Shown: positions 8,423 through 18,396, counted from the stretch's first letter. The stretch is 64,000 bases of DNA from Companilactobacillus keshanensis (GCF_003946205.1 NZ_RHOS01000005.1:1-64000), one strand, 5' to 3'. Notes: a model not told the origin generated them from the sequence alone. Numbers and translations: made by a program.

Positions 8423-9394
8423 ATGAAAAAAATAATTTCTAGTATTATCATATTTATTTTAGTTCTGTTAGCAGGAACCGCTATTTCTAAAAGTGATTCG
8501 ATCAAATATAGTAATACTATGAATCGCTTAGGAATGAGTGAAGATGCGACCGTTTTAGAAACTAATTCTAAAAAGAACTTAGTTACAGCAATCAAAGATT
8601 TGAATAAGAAAAAATTAACCAGTTATCAGATAACCTTCTTTGATAAGAATAATAGTGATATTGGCTATATTTATAACTATAAAAGAAATGATAAATTACC
8701 GATAATATCTGGACGTTATTTTTCTAAGAGCGATTTTTCGTCTCAAATTCCATTTGCTGTTCAAGGTAAGAGTTCTGAGATTGAAGACTATAAGCCGCAG
8801 AGTCAGTCTTATATTAAGATAGGTCAACGTTATATTTCAGTGATTGGTACGATGGGTTTTGGAAATTCTGATCTGTTGAATAATCAAACATTGATTTCGC
8901 TGTCACCTAAGCAGCCTAAAGTCAAAAAGTCTTTAAAGAACGTAATTACTGTGTTGGACGGAAAAGCGGTCACTTCTAAAGAAAGTTACAGTAGGATCAA
9001 GAAGACGTTACACGTTAGAAGTGCCCATAAATACAGTCCTCAAACGGATGATTTTAGTGCCGTCAAAGTAGAAAATAACGGTGAACTTTATAAGGTTGGA
9101 ATTGTTTTATTGTTTATTATGGCAATTGCAGTTGAATTTTATATCCTGATTCCGTTGAAGTATGATCTTCAGAGATCTAATTTGACTGGTGATTTGAAGA
9201 ATAATTATCGAAATGGTTTATTAATTAGGTATTTGTTGTATACACTGATTCCTTATTTAATAGGATATTTAATCGTAAATTGGAAGATTGTCATCATCAG
9301 TCATACAACGTTTAACATGTTTATGATTGGTTCATTAGGTTTGGCAATAATTGTCGGACTTCATCAAATATTTTTTGTGAAACGAACGGAGTGA
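8423..9394 (+). CDS. MacB/FtsX-like membrane protein without an ATPase partner
   Basis: The 323-residue protein has one N-terminal membrane segment (about residues 4-22). An extracellular domain of about 200 residues contains SGRYFSKSDF, typical of MacB periplasmic-core domains. Three C-terminal membrane segments follow (about 225-320). That topology is that of FtsX/MacB-type ABC permeases, but the last part is short and no ABC ATPase gene is next to it. It ends overlapping or abutting the rRNA methyltransferase gene, which suggests cotranscription. It may be a solitary permease-like protein or may use an ATPase encoded elsewhere. Confidence 0.6.
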   Translation: MKKIISSIIIFILVLLAGTAISKSDSIKYSNTMNRLGMSEDATVLETNSKKNLVTAIKDLNKKKLTSYQITFFDKNNSDIGYIYNYKRNDKLPIISGRYFSKSDFSSQIPFAVQGKSSEIEDYKPQSQSYIKIGQRYISVIGTMGFGNSDLLNNQTLISLSPKQPKVKKSLKNVITVLDGKAVTSKESYSRIKKTLHVRSAHKYSPQTDDFSAVKVENNGELYKVGIVLLFIMAIAVEFYILIPLKYDLQRSNLTGDLKNNYRNGLLIRYLLYTLIPYLIGYLIVNWKIVIISHTTFNMFMIGSLGLAIIVGLHQIFFVKRTE

Positions 9395-9402
9395 AGGATT
9401 TA

Positions 9403-10749
9403 ATGAGAGTTAATTTAAGCGATGAGTTTAAAACTAAATATCATGGTTTACTAGGCGATAGGTCAGAAAAGTTATTTGCTGCCATTGAAACAAATAGTCA
9501 GAGTGCTTTTCGACTCAATCCTTTAAAAAATGATTATAAAAATGTTCAATACAGTTTGGAACAACCAATTGAGTATTCTAAGGTCGGTTACTTTGGAGAT
9601 ATTGATGGTAATTCGATCGACCATTTGTCTGGCTATGTTTATAGTCAAGAACCAAGTGCAATGTATGTTGCTGAGGTTGTTGATCCTCAGGCCGATGAGA
9701 AAGTTCTCGATCTTTGTGCAGCTCCAGGGAGTAAGACAACTTATTTAGCCTCAATAATGGACTCTCAGGGACTTTTGGTAAGTAACGAGATAAATAACAA
9801 ACGAGCACGTATCCTTTCCTCAAACGTAGAAAGAATGGGTATCAAGAATGCAGTGGTAATAAATAATTCGCCAAAAGATCTTGAAGATGGATTTGAAGGA
9901 TACTTTGATCGAATTTTAGTTGATGCACCATGTTCTGGTGAAGGGATGTTTCGAAAGGATCCAGAAGCGGTCCAATATTGGTCATTGGAATACGTTGAAC
10001 AGTGTGCTAATCGACAGAAGCATATCTTAGATTCGGCTTTTAAACTATTAAAAGATGGCGGAACATTAGTTTATTCAACTTGTACTTTTGCGCCCGAAGA
10101 AAACGAAGAAAATATTTCTGAATTTGTTGAGCGACATCCAGAAATGGAAATTGTACCAATCAAAAAATATCCTGGTATGGAAGATGGACGTCCACAATGG
10201 GGACATAATAATCAGGATTTAACTAAGGCCCTAAGAATGTTTCCGGATCAGTTTAATGGTGAAGGACATTTTATTTGTAAAATGATCAAAACGGGTTCCG
10301 CTAGTTCGGCTAAAGTTAGAACCTTCAAAAACCAACCTACAAAAGTTGAAATGAGTTATTTGGATAAATTTGTTAAACAAAATTTGACTAATAATTCATT
10401 GTCAGAAATTTTTAAAGTTAAAGATGACCTTTATCAAGCTGCTACATTTGATACTAGATTTAAAAAATTACACGTGTTACGTAATGGATTAAAACTTGGA
10501 GAACTCAAAAAAAATAGGTTTGAGCCCAGCATCTCATGGATGCTAGCACTCAAACCAGATGATTTGAATTCAGTATGTGAATTAACCGATGATCAATTTG
10601 CTAAGTATTTGCATGGTGAATCGGTTATGGTAGATCAGGATTTCTCCAATAAGTGGATAGGCCTTAGTTATCAAGGTAAACTCTTCAGTTGGGGTCGATA
10701 CAGTAATAAACAGATCAAAAATGTTTATCCTAAAGGATTAAGGAAGTAA
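9403..10749 (+). CDS. 16S rRNA m5C methyltransferase, RsmF/NOP2-Sun family
   Basis: The 448-residue enzyme transfers methyl groups from SAM to C5 of cytosine in rRNA. The SAM-binding block VLDLCAAPGSKTTYLAS, the motif DAPCSGEGMFRKDP and the catalytic motif YSTCTFAPEENEENI with the two active cysteines are all present. A C-terminal PUA-like RNA-binding part of about 150 residues matches the RsmF (YebU) branch. ATG 9403 follows GGAG/GAAGG. An upstream GTG (9391) lacks a ribosome binding site and overlaps the previous gene. The 3' end overlaps the convergent fni by 12 bp. Confidence 0.88.
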   Translation: MRVNLSDEFKTKYHGLLGDRSEKLFAAIETNSQSAFRLNPLKNDYKNVQYSLEQPIEYSKVGYFGDIDGNSIDHLSGYVYSQEPSAMYVAEVVDPQADEKVLDLCAAPGSKTTYLASIMDSQGLLVSNEINNKRARILSSNVERMGIKNAVVINNSPKDLEDGFEGYFDRILVDAPCSGEGMFRKDPEAVQYWSLEYVEQCANRQKHILDSAFKLLKDGGTLVYSTCTFAPEENEENISEFVERHPEMEIVPIKKYPGMEDGRPQWGHNNQDLTKALRMFPDQFNGEGHFICKMIKTGSASSAKVRTFKNQPTKVEMSYLDKFVKQNLTNNSLSEIFKVKDDLYQAATFDTRFKKLHVLRNGLKLGELKKNRFEPSISWMLALKPDDLNSVCELTDDQFAKYLHGESVMVDQDFSNKWIGLSYQGKLFSWGRYSNKQIKNVYPKGLRK

Positions 10750-11793
10750 ACTGATCTGACGTTGTTTAGCATAATTTATCAAGCTTTCATCATAAATGAT
10801 GGGGGCTTTTTTTATTTGTTCAATGTTTTGAGCACCAATGTTAGCCATGATCACTTTTAATTGAACGATAAAGCTTTCAAAGAAGAGTCTTGTTTCTTCG
10901 TATGAATATTTTTGCAGATGATGTAATACTAGTCCAGACATACCAACTGACTTAGCACCCATTTTCAATGCTTTGATAACATCCATTGGTGTACGAATTC
11001 CACCTGAAGCAAAGATGTCTAAGTCATTTTGGAATGGTTTAGTTTCGATTAGTGATTCAACAGTAGAAAGAGAAAATTGATCTAAGTACGTGAGATCTAA
11101 TTCATGATTTCTAGCACTTTCTATCTGAGCAAAATCAGTTCCACCAAAACCAGAGATATCAATATGCATTACACCAATATTTTTTAATTTTTGAATAGTA
11201 TTTTGTGACATTCCGAATCCGACTTCCTTGACAATTACAGGCACAGAAATATTTTCAATAATGTCTTGAATATTCTTTAACCAAATAAATTCACGATCGC
11301 CTTCAGGCATAGCGAGTTCTTGGGTGACATTTAAATGAATTTGCAGAGCACTAGCTGAAACTAGATCAACTGCTTGTTGTGCCATCTCTGGTGTTGCTTT
11401 AGCAGAAACATTGGCAATTACAAATCCGTCTGGGTTATTTTTACGTAAAGTTTTAAAACTGTCAGCAGTTTCAGGTATTCTAAAATAAACGCCCATTGAG
11501 CCGCTTGATACGGGGACGTTTATTTCTTGAGCTAGTTTCGATAATTCATTATTGAATTGTGCTGATTGCTTAGATCCACCAGTAATAGCGTTAAAATAAA
11601 TCGGCAAACTGGCTTTGAAACCTAGGAAATCAACTGACAAATCAATATTATGATAATTTAGTTCAGGCAATGCATCGTGTAATAATCTAACATTATCAAA
11701 ATCGGCGAATGATTCGTCGGTATAGTACTTTTCGGCCAGAAATAGATGTTCGACTTTACGTTGAATTTGTTTGTCTTGTTTAGGCATTGGCAA
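10738..11793 (-). CDS. fni: Type 2 isopentenyl-diphosphate delta-isomerase
   Basis: The 351-residue FMN- and NADPH-dependent enzyme interconverts isopentenyl and dimethylallyl diphosphate, the last step before prenyl chain synthesis. Visible family blocks are RKVEHLFLAE near the N-terminus, YFNAITGGSKQSAQFN, the VIVKEVGFGMS strand and the GGIRTPMDVIKALKMGA phosphate-binding segment of the TIM barrel. It is the last gene of the leftward mevalonate operon and overlaps mvaK2 by 14 bp. Its 3' end overlaps the convergent methyltransferase gene and contains that gene's terminator. Confidence 0.95.
   Translation of the reverse strand: MPMPKQDKQIQRKVEHLFLAEKYYTDESFADFDNVRLLHDALPELNYHNIDLSVDFLGFKASLPIYFNAITGGSKQSAQFNNELSKLAQEINVPVSSGSMGVYFRIPETADSFKTLRKNNPDGFVIANVSAKATPEMAQQAVDLVSASALQIHLNVTQELAMPEGDREFIWLKNIQDIIENISVPVIVKEVGFGMSQNTIQKLKNIGVMHIDISGFGGTDFAQIESARNHELDLTYLDQFSLSTVESLIETKPFQNDLDIFASGGIRTPMDVIKALKMGAKSVGMSGLVLHHLQKYSYEETRLFFESFIVQLKVIMANIGAQNIEQIKKAPIIYDESLINYAKQRQISLLP
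10781..10814 (+). terminator. Plus-strand terminator of the rRNA methyltransferase gene, inside fni
   Basis: AAGCTTTCATCAT (10781-10793) pairs with ATGATGGGGGCTT (10796-10808), counting three G-U pairs. Seven Ts follow. It lies inside the 3' coding end of the opposite gene, so the same bases encode the Fni C-terminus and stop the converging transcript. Confidence 0.75.
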
Positions 11794-12859
11794 TTATTTC
11801 TCCGATTTTTAAGGATAGAGGAGTGATACCAACCTTTTTCCATTGTTCCTCTAATAAATCTAAGTTTAAATCACGATCACTGATGACAATCCCGCAATCT
11901 CCGCCACCAGCACCGGACGTTTTAGCAGAACCGCCTAATTTTTGCGCTATATCACATAAATCAGTGAGCAATTCTGTTTCGATATGAACGTTACTAAATT
12001 CAGCCAAATCAGCTAACAAAGTACGATATTGATTGATCATTTCTTTGATCAATTCAGAATTGCAAGTTCTAAATCCGTGAATAAGTGTCTCAACACTCTT
12101 ACGACTTGCTTTTAGGAAGTTTTGATATTTCTCAACTTTTTGAGCTTTTGTCAAAGCAATGCGGTCAACTAAGATTGAAGTTGAGGCTGGGGAACCAGTC
12201 CAACCGACAGTTAGTTCGAGATCACTGGGCAAAATCAAAGTTTCAATTTCAAGATCAGGCCAATTAAGTTCAAGAACTTTTGATAAGCTGTGATTACGAA
12301 TTATGTTAAAGACCCAGTTACGGTCCGGTGATTTGTAGGCTACGATACCGCCAAAGGCACTTGCAGCAATATCTCCTAAACTGCCATTCCCTTGAACAGA
12401 TAAGTGAGCGATAGAAGCTAATTTATAAATATCTATTGGCGTTAATTTGAGTTTATAGAACTCTCCTAAAGCCTTGACAACGGCAACAGTCACAGCGGCT
12501 GATGATCCTAGACCATATTTCTTGCCATCTTTTGAATCAAGCTCACTTGTAACTAGTAGGTCATAATATGCTAATTCTTTGTTTTTCTCTAAAGCATATT
12601 TTTCTACAAAATTAATGGCCGCCAAGATGTACTGTAATTGACTTTCAGTATCGTCAAAAACTAATTCTGTACCTTGTCGGTCCCAGTGAATAAGTTCTTT
12701 ATTAAGATTTTTAGATTGAATTGTGCCACCATCCTCGGAGCGAGTGATTGTGGCAGTAACATACTGGTTAACTGAAGCGATAACAGCAGGGAAACCAGTT
12801 TCAACAACAGCGTATTCTCCTGCTAAATATAACTTCCCAGGTGCTTTTCCTGTAGACAA
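11780..12859 (-). CDS. mvaK2: Phosphomevalonate kinase
   Basis: This GHMP kinase (359 residues) phosphorylates phosphomevalonate to the diphosphate. The ATP-binding GLGSSAAVTVAVV motif, the N-terminal STGKAPGKLYLAGEYAVV block and the C-terminal SGAGGGDCGI loop are intact. The start needs care: GAAAGG (12875-12870) is 10 nt before TTG 12859. An ATG at 12868 is only one base from it, and a further TTG at 12877 has no site. The 12859 start also gives the N-terminal spacing I recall for other lactobacilli. It sits 26 bp after mvaD and overlaps fni. Confidence 0.92.
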   Translation of the reverse strand: MSTGKAPGKLYLAGEYAVVETGFPAVIASVNQYVTATITRSEDGGTIQSKNLNKELIHWDRQGTELVFDDTESQLQYILAAINFVEKYALEKNKELAYYDLLVTSELDSKDGKKYGLGSSAAVTVAVVKALGEFYKLKLTPIDIYKLASIAHLSVQGNGSLGDIAASAFGGIVAYKSPDRNWVFNIIRNHSLSKVLELNWPDLEIETLILPSDLELTVGWTGSPASTSILVDRIALTKAQKVEKYQNFLKASRKSVETLIHGFRTCNSELIKEMINQYRTLLADLAEFSNVHIETELLTDLCDIAQKLGGSAKTSGAGGGDCGIVISDRDLNLDLLEEQWKKVGITPLSLKIGEIIANA

Positions 12860-12885
12860 AAATATCATACCTTTCAATATCTGTA

Positions 12886-13848
12886 TCAGAAGTATTGTAT
12901 ACCATGACCAATATTCGCCACAACTGTAGTAACATCAGATAAATTATTTAAATAAGATTTAATTTGTTCAATAGATTTATGTGTTCCAAGTATTTTTACG
13001 TTTGGACCAGCATCTATAGTAACATACGCTAAGATGCCTTTTTGCCTGAGTTCTTGAATTAAATGAATTATTTCAACGGTCTCTGGTTCAAAATATGTAA
13101 ATGAAGGCTTGGCGGATAATGTCAATGCATGCATACTCATTGCATTATGTTCAGCAATCTCACCGATTTTTTGAATATCCTTTTGTTTGATTGCTTGTTT
13201 GATTTCGTTTGTTTCTGAAGACACTAGTTTAACCCAATTTGGATAAAAAGGGGATGTTTCGACACTTTTTTCCATACCACTGGTGGATGAAATCTTCTTA
13301 GCCTTCTTATTTATAACAGCTGACAAGATTTCTAAATCAATATCTGGATTCTCGTCGATCGGAACAGCAAATGAGTTATTATTGTTGTCTCCGGCGATCC
13401 ATTCAACAAACCCACCATAGATAGAACGACTGGCTGAGCCAGAACCACGACGAGCTAAAATAGATAATTGTGACTTATCGAGATTTAAGGCCATCGTTTG
13501 GTCTATCGAAGCCGCCAATGCCGCAAATCCAGAGGCCGATGAAGCAAATCCGGCTGATGTAGGGACGTGGTTAACTGAATTGATTTTAAAATGTTCAGAA
13601 AAATTGTATTTTTTTCTAGTACTATCTAAATATTTTATGATCCGTTTGCTTTGTTCCTCATTGAGTAACATATCATTTAAATAGATAATATCTTTACTTG
13701 AATCAATTATTTCAGATGAAGTATCAGTGTAGAAACGGTCTAATGTTAAAGATAGACTGTTTGTATAAGGTAACTTTAATTTTTGATCTTTTTTGCCCCA
13801 ATATTTTATCAGAGCGATATTAGTAAAGGCCCGAGCTGTTTTAGTCAA
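12886..13848 (-). CDS. mvaD: Diphosphomevalonate decarboxylase
   Basis: The 320-residue GHMP-family enzyme converts mevalonate diphosphate to isopentenyl diphosphate using ATP. The signature TNIALIKYWGKKD lies near the N-terminus, SAGFASSASGFAALA forms the phosphate loop and AYVTIDAGPNVK is near the C-terminus. The frame is open to 13905, but GGAGG nine bases before TTG 13848 gives MTKTARAFTNIALIKYWGK, which fits the family. A longer start would overlap mvk by 65 bp. With TTG it overlaps mvk by 8 bp, consistent with translational coupling. Confidence 0.94.
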   Translation of the reverse strand: MTKTARAFTNIALIKYWGKKDQKLKLPYTNSLSLTLDRFYTDTSSEIIDSSKDIIYLNDMLLNEEQSKRIIKYLDSTRKKYNFSEHFKINSVNHVPTSAGFASSASGFAALAASIDQTMALNLDKSQLSILARRGSGSASRSIYGGFVEWIAGDNNNNSFAVPIDENPDIDLEILSAVINKKAKKISSTSGMEKSVETSPFYPNWVKLVSSETNEIKQAIKQKDIQKIGEIAEHNAMSMHALTLSAKPSFTYFEPETVEIIHLIQELRQKGILAYVTIDAGPNVKILGTHKSIEQIKSYLNNLSDVTTVVANIGHGIQYF

Positions 13849-14788
13849 CGTCAGTTTCCTCCGCATAGATAGATAATGGTTGAATCCAAGTCTGTTCGGC
13901 ACCATTTTTTATAAGTGCTTTTTGAACCATAGTGGCATTATTTAAACTTTTGGCTAAGGCAATGATGCAACCGCCACGTCCACCACCAGTGATTTTACCG
14001 CCTAGTGATCCAGCATTTTTAGCGGCAGCTATTAATTGATCAGTTTTAGGTATTGCTAGATTCAATTTAGTCAAAGTAGCGTTTGCCTGATCAAAGGTTT
14101 GTCCTAAAAGACGTAATTTATTATTTATCAGACTCTTCTTAGTCGTTGATGTGCATGTACCTAATTGTTCTAAATACGCACCGATCGTCGCTTTATCAGT
14201 TTGATACATTTTATGCACATCGGCAACGGTTTCTTTGGTTTTTCCTTTGACGCCAGAATCTCCAATAACGATGAATCCATCTGATGAAAAATTGAAGTGT
14301 TCGATCGTATCCTTACTATATAAAACAGGTTCATTAGAAATAACGGTTAATGCATCTAATCCGCTAGCTTTACCGTGTGTTACTGTTTCTGATTTGTTAA
14401 CATATTCTAGAAGTGTCTCTGTTTCTAAAGATTGATCAAATAAATCAAAAAAGGCACGGGTTAAAGCGGCGGCAATAGCTGCAGATGAGCCTAGACCACG
14501 TTCAATCGGTAGGTTGCTGTCGATACTAATGGCATAGTTTATTTTGTCTTTATTCAAGTGCTCATCTAGTAATTCAATCAAGTATTTTACACCTGAAAGT
14601 GTATCAGGTATTTGTGATATTTTACCAACATAATATTTTGACGATAAAATATTTTCTGGATTTTGCTTTATTTTAACAATCACTGGAATACTGACCAAAG
14701 GCACAGCAATGGCAGGGTAGCCATAAACTACCGCGTGTTCGCCCATAATAATCGTCTTTCCGTGACTTTTTCCAATTCCTTTAAGCAC
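13841..14788 (-). CDS. mvk: Mevalonate kinase
   Basis: The 315-residue GHMP kinase catalyses the first kinase step of the mevalonate pathway. Diagnostic blocks are GKSHGKTIIMGEHAVVYG at the N-terminus, ERGLGSSAAIAAALTRA as the ATP loop and GGKITGGGRGGCIIAL near the C-terminus. GTG 14788 is preferred because AGAGGTGA is five bases upstream; the open frame reaches a TTG at 14812 without a ribosome binding site. It is the first gene of mvk-mvaD-mvaK2-fni and is divergent from rexB. Confidence 0.94.
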   Translation of the reverse strand: MLKGIGKSHGKTIIMGEHAVVYGYPAIAVPLVSIPVIVKIKQNPENILSSKYYVGKISQIPDTLSGVKYLIELLDEHLNKDKINYAISIDSNLPIERGLGSSAAIAAALTRAFFDLFDQSLETETLLEYVNKSETVTHGKASGLDALTVISNEPVLYSKDTIEHFNFSSDGFIVIGDSGVKGKTKETVADVHKMYQTDKATIGAYLEQLGTCTSTTKKSLINNKLRLLGQTFDQANATLTKLNLAIPKTDQLIAAAKNAGSLGGKITGGGRGGCIIALAKSLNNATMVQKALIKNGAEQTWIQPLSIYAEETDVD

Positions 14789-14898
14789 ACGCTCACCTCT
14801 CAATTTCTTCAAATACTTATTTTATACATCTATTGTCCGGATTTCCACTTTCAATATAATTATCTTAAATATGATAAAATTTTTTAGGGAGAAATATT

Positions 14899-17800
14899 AT
14901 GACATTAAATTTTGTATTGGGTAAAAACCAGTTTGATCACCATCAAAAAATGATGGAACTCTTTAGAAAAGATTATCAAAAGAATCCAGAAGGCCAATTT
15001 TTTTTCTTAGTGCCTAATCATATTAAATTTGAGTCAGAAATTAATATGTTAAAGGAACTTGGAAATGAAGATGCTGACCTGATTGCTACAAGTAATATCC
15101 AGAGCTTTTCTTTTTCTAGATTAGCCTGGTATTTTTTACGTAGCAACTCAACTTTTACTACTGAAAGCTTAACTTCAACTAAATCAGCAATGATTTTGAG
15201 AAATATTATAAATAAAAATAAAAAGTCGCTTAAAATTTTTTCAGGAATGACCGAGAAGAGCGGTTTTTTTGAACAATTATCAAAACAATTTAATGAATTT
15301 CAAAATGGTCAAGTTCAGCCTGATGACATTGAACACTCGTTAGAAACTGATGATCAGGCTTTATTTAAAGATAAGATTGCCGAATTGAATAAGATCTACC
15401 GAGATTATCTTGAAGCAACTAAGGACTACGAAACGGCCGACTATCAATTGAATGCCTTAGCAAAATATTTGGACCAGGATTTAAAGTCTAAAAATTATTA
15501 TTTTTATGTTGAGAGCTTTTCTTCTTTTACAGCGGCTGAACTTAATTTAGTTAGTTCTTTGATTTTAAATGGAGCCAGTCTCAATATTTCGTTAGTTATG
15601 CAACAACCTGTCTTAGGGGAATTAGATGTTGCTAGTTTTTACTATCGACCTGAAAAAACTTATCAAAAGTTATATCAATTGGCAAGAAATAATCAAATAG
15701 CCGTTTATAATAATTTTGCTGATGATGAACGCATTGATCCTGATATTGCTAAATTGGAAGATTATTGGATTCAATCCAGTAGTGCCGGTGTAGTTGACGG
15801 AGATGTCAAATTAAAAAATATTAGCTCGGTTCAAATCTGGAAGTGTACGAATAAACAGACTGAGGTTTCGGCGGTCAGCACATACATTCGTCAACTAGTT
15901 GCCACTCAAAACACACGTTATCGTGATTTCTTGATTGTAGCCAGGGATTTAGGTCAATATAAATCTTTTATTGAATCATTTATGGAAATAAATGACGTAC
16001 CTTATTTTATTGATTTGGAAAAGAAAATGACTGATCATCCATTTAAAAAATTGATTGATCTATTATTTACAGTTTTAAATCGTGGTATGCAAAGTGCTGA
16101 CATAATTGCTTTATTGAGAACGGAATTATTGATTCCTAATGGTTTTGATTCAATTTCCGCCTATCGTAATGCTGTTGACCTGACAGAAAATTATATTTTG
16201 GCTTCCGGCGTTACTAAAAGAAATTGGCTAGGGGATGATTTTGAACCAGCCGCCGACTTAGATGTAATCGTTGATGCATCGGTAATTGAGCGATATCGTT
16301 TGATCAATCTAATAAAGAAATTTATAAAAGATATTTTTAATGAATTAGATAAATTCTTTAAAGATGAAAACAGTGCAACAGAAGGTGCCGAATTTTTATA
16401 TGAATTCTTGAGTAAATACGGAGTATTTGAGCAGTTATTGGTATGGCAAAAGCAGGCTACAGAGCAGAACGATTTGTCATTAGCTAATCAGCCTGAGCAA
16501 GTCGTAAATAAGTTTAATGAAATTCTAGATGAGTATGTAGATATTTTTAAGGATGAAAAATTCGACGCTAAAAATTTCATTGGAATTTTGGACGCAGCCT
16601 TTGAAACAGCTCAATATTCACAGATTCCTTCTACTTTAGATGCTGTAAATATTTCTGAAATCGGGATGGTTCAGCCTAATAATAGAAAAATCACTTTGAT
16701 TCTGGGAGCTACGACAGACAATATGCCAGCGGCCTCTGTTTCAAATAACATTATTACTAATGATGAACGCAAGTTGATTTCAGATTCGTTGGAGGAAGAT
16801 AAGTTCTTAAAAGATCCTGACGAGATAGTTAACAATTCAGAACCGTTCTTGCATGATTTAATTTTTAGCACACCTAGCACACGTCTAATTTTTACTTATC
16901 CAGCGTTTACTGAGGATAATAAGCAAAAGGATCTCTCAAGTTATGTGGTTAGGATCAAGAATCATTTCAAATTAGAAGAGCAGGATGTTTTGTTCAATCC
17001 TGAGGCTGACGAGGATGCAGAACAGGTTATCCGCTATGTTGGTTCTAAATCATCTAGTTTGAATTATTTGATCCGTGTATCGCGTTCAGCAGTTGACAAT
17101 AAGTCAGATATTTCTAATCAATGGAAGTATGTCCGTGACCGACTTTATAATGAAGAACCTAAAAAGACTGAATTTGTCTTGGATTCTTTGAATTATAAAA
17201 ATTTACCACATGATTTAAATACTGAAACGGTTTCAGAGTTATACGGAAATAACGTTAATGTTTCTATTTCTCGGTTAGAGACATTCTATAAAAATGAATA
17301 TGAGTATTTTCTGAAATATGGTTTGCGACTGCAACCAAGACAAATTTTTGAAATCACTCCAGCTCAAACTGGCTCACTTTTCCATGCTGTATTAGATGGA
17401 TTGGTTAAACATCTGAATAATGACAGTACTAATCTAAAATATTTATCAGATGATCAGATTCAGCAATTAGTTCATCAAATTTTCCAAAGTCAGATCAGCT
17501 TTTCTGAGAATCGTATTTTTAGATTTAATGATCGAATGGACTTTATCTCTACTAAGCTAGAGTCAACAGTTTTGCAGTTGATCATGTCAATGAAGGAACA
17601 GTTAACACACAATCAATTCGTTCCACGTGCCTCAGAAATCACATTTGGCCGAATCAGAAATCAACAGAATTTGCCTGGATTGTCATTTGATTTGGACAAT
17701 AATCATAAGATAAATGTTCGTGGAAAAATTGATCGAATCGATGAATTAACGATTGATGACGTGAATTATTTGGCCGTTATTGACTATAAATCTAGTGAAC

Positions 17801-18396
17801 ATAAATTCTCATTTGCAGAGTTTTTAGAAGGTCTATCAATGCAGATGCCGACTTATTTACAGAGCTTGGCCGAGAACCTGGATTTATTGTCAGAAGGTAG
17901 GCCGACGAAGATTGCTGGGGCTTTTTATTCTCACATTCAAAATCCTAAAATTGTTTTAAATAAGGGTGTTCATCCTGAACTGGAATTATTAAAAAAATTC
18001 AAGTTATCAGGATTGATCGTTGATGATGCTGACCTGATAGAAAACTTAGATACACGTCTGATCTCAGGTAATTCGACTGTTTTACCAATAAGTAAGACAA
18101 AGAGTGGGGATGTCAAAGTGAAGGGTCCTAATTTAGTTACTCCTGATGACTTATTCAGAATTCTTAGCTACAACAAGCATTTGATAACTAAAGCAGGGAA
18201 TGACATTTATTCAGGTAAACTTAGATTGAATCCATATCGGGATCGTAATTTGAATACGGGGTTGCAGTTTAGTGACTACAAGGCAATATTTGAATTTGAT
18301 GCCATGTTACCGGAAAATGACTATCATGATATTATCAACTACAACAAGCAAGACGTTTTGGAAAAAATTCAAAGTATTCTGGAGGATGGAGAATAA
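14899..18396 (+). CDS. rexB: ATP-dependent nuclease subunit RexB (AddB family)
   Basis: The 1165-residue subunit pairs with RexA to process double-strand breaks for recombination. The C-terminal nuclease motif IDYKSSEHKFS (Asp962, Lys964) and the downstream QMPTYLQSLA block are visible. The N-terminus (FVLGKNQFDHH) has no Walker A motif, unlike B. subtilis AddB. The positions that carry Fe-S cysteines in AddB are non-Cys: YEYFLKYGL rather than a C-P-F motif, and NTGLQFSDYKAIFEFD near the C-terminus. I see only one Cys (IWKCTNK) in the whole protein. The stop overlaps the rexA start (TAATG). Confidence 0.94.
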   Translation: MTLNFVLGKNQFDHHQKMMELFRKDYQKNPEGQFFFLVPNHIKFESEINMLKELGNEDADLIATSNIQSFSFSRLAWYFLRSNSTFTTESLTSTKSAMILRNIINKNKKSLKIFSGMTEKSGFFEQLSKQFNEFQNGQVQPDDIEHSLETDDQALFKDKIAELNKIYRDYLEATKDYETADYQLNALAKYLDQDLKSKNYYFYVESFSSFTAAELNLVSSLILNGASLNISLVMQQPVLGELDVASFYYRPEKTYQKLYQLARNNQIAVYNNFADDERIDPDIAKLEDYWIQSSSAGVVDGDVKLKNISSVQIWKCTNKQTEVSAVSTYIRQLVATQNTRYRDFLIVARDLGQYKSFIESFMEINDVPYFIDLEKKMTDHPFKKLIDLLFTVLNRGMQSADIIALLRTELLIPNGFDSISAYRNAVDLTENYILASGVTKRNWLGDDFEPAADLDVIVDASVIERYRLINLIKKFIKDIFNELDKFFKDENSATEGAEFLYEFLSKYGVFEQLLVWQKQATEQNDLSLANQPEQVVNKFNEILDEYVDIFKDEKFDAKNFIGILDAAFETAQYSQIPSTLDAVNISEIGMVQPNNRKITLILGATTDNMPAASVSNNIITNDERKLISDSLEEDKFLKDPDEIVNNSEPFLHDLIFSTPSTRLIFTYPAFTEDNKQKDLSSYVVRIKNHFKLEEQDVLFNPEADEDAEQVIRYVGSKSSSLNYLIRVSRSAVDNKSDISNQWKYVRDRLYNEEPKKTEFVLDSLNYKNLPHDLNTETVSELYGNNVNVSISRLETFYKNEYEYFLKYGLRLQPRQIFEITPAQTGSLFHAVLDGLVKHLNNDSTNLKYLSDDQIQQLVHQIFQSQISFSENRIFRFNDRMDFISTKLESTVLQLIMSMKEQLTHNQFVPRASEITFGRIRNQQNLPGLSFDLDNNHKINVRGKIDRIDELTIDDVNYLAVIDYKSSEHKFSFAEFLEGLSMQMPTYLQSLAENLDLLSEGRPTKIAGAFYSHIQNPKIVLNKGVHPELELLKKFKLSGLIVDDADLIENLDTRLISGNSTVLPISKTKSGDVKVKGPNLVTPDDLFRILSYNKHLITKAGNDIYSGKLRLNPYRDRNLNTGLQFSDYKAIFEFDAMLPENDYHDIINYNKQDVLEKIQSILEDGE

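Noticed and set aside
11787-14435. Several plus-strand open frames of 60-70 codons inside the mevalonate operon
   Set aside because: They are antisense shadows of well-supported genes with no start signals.
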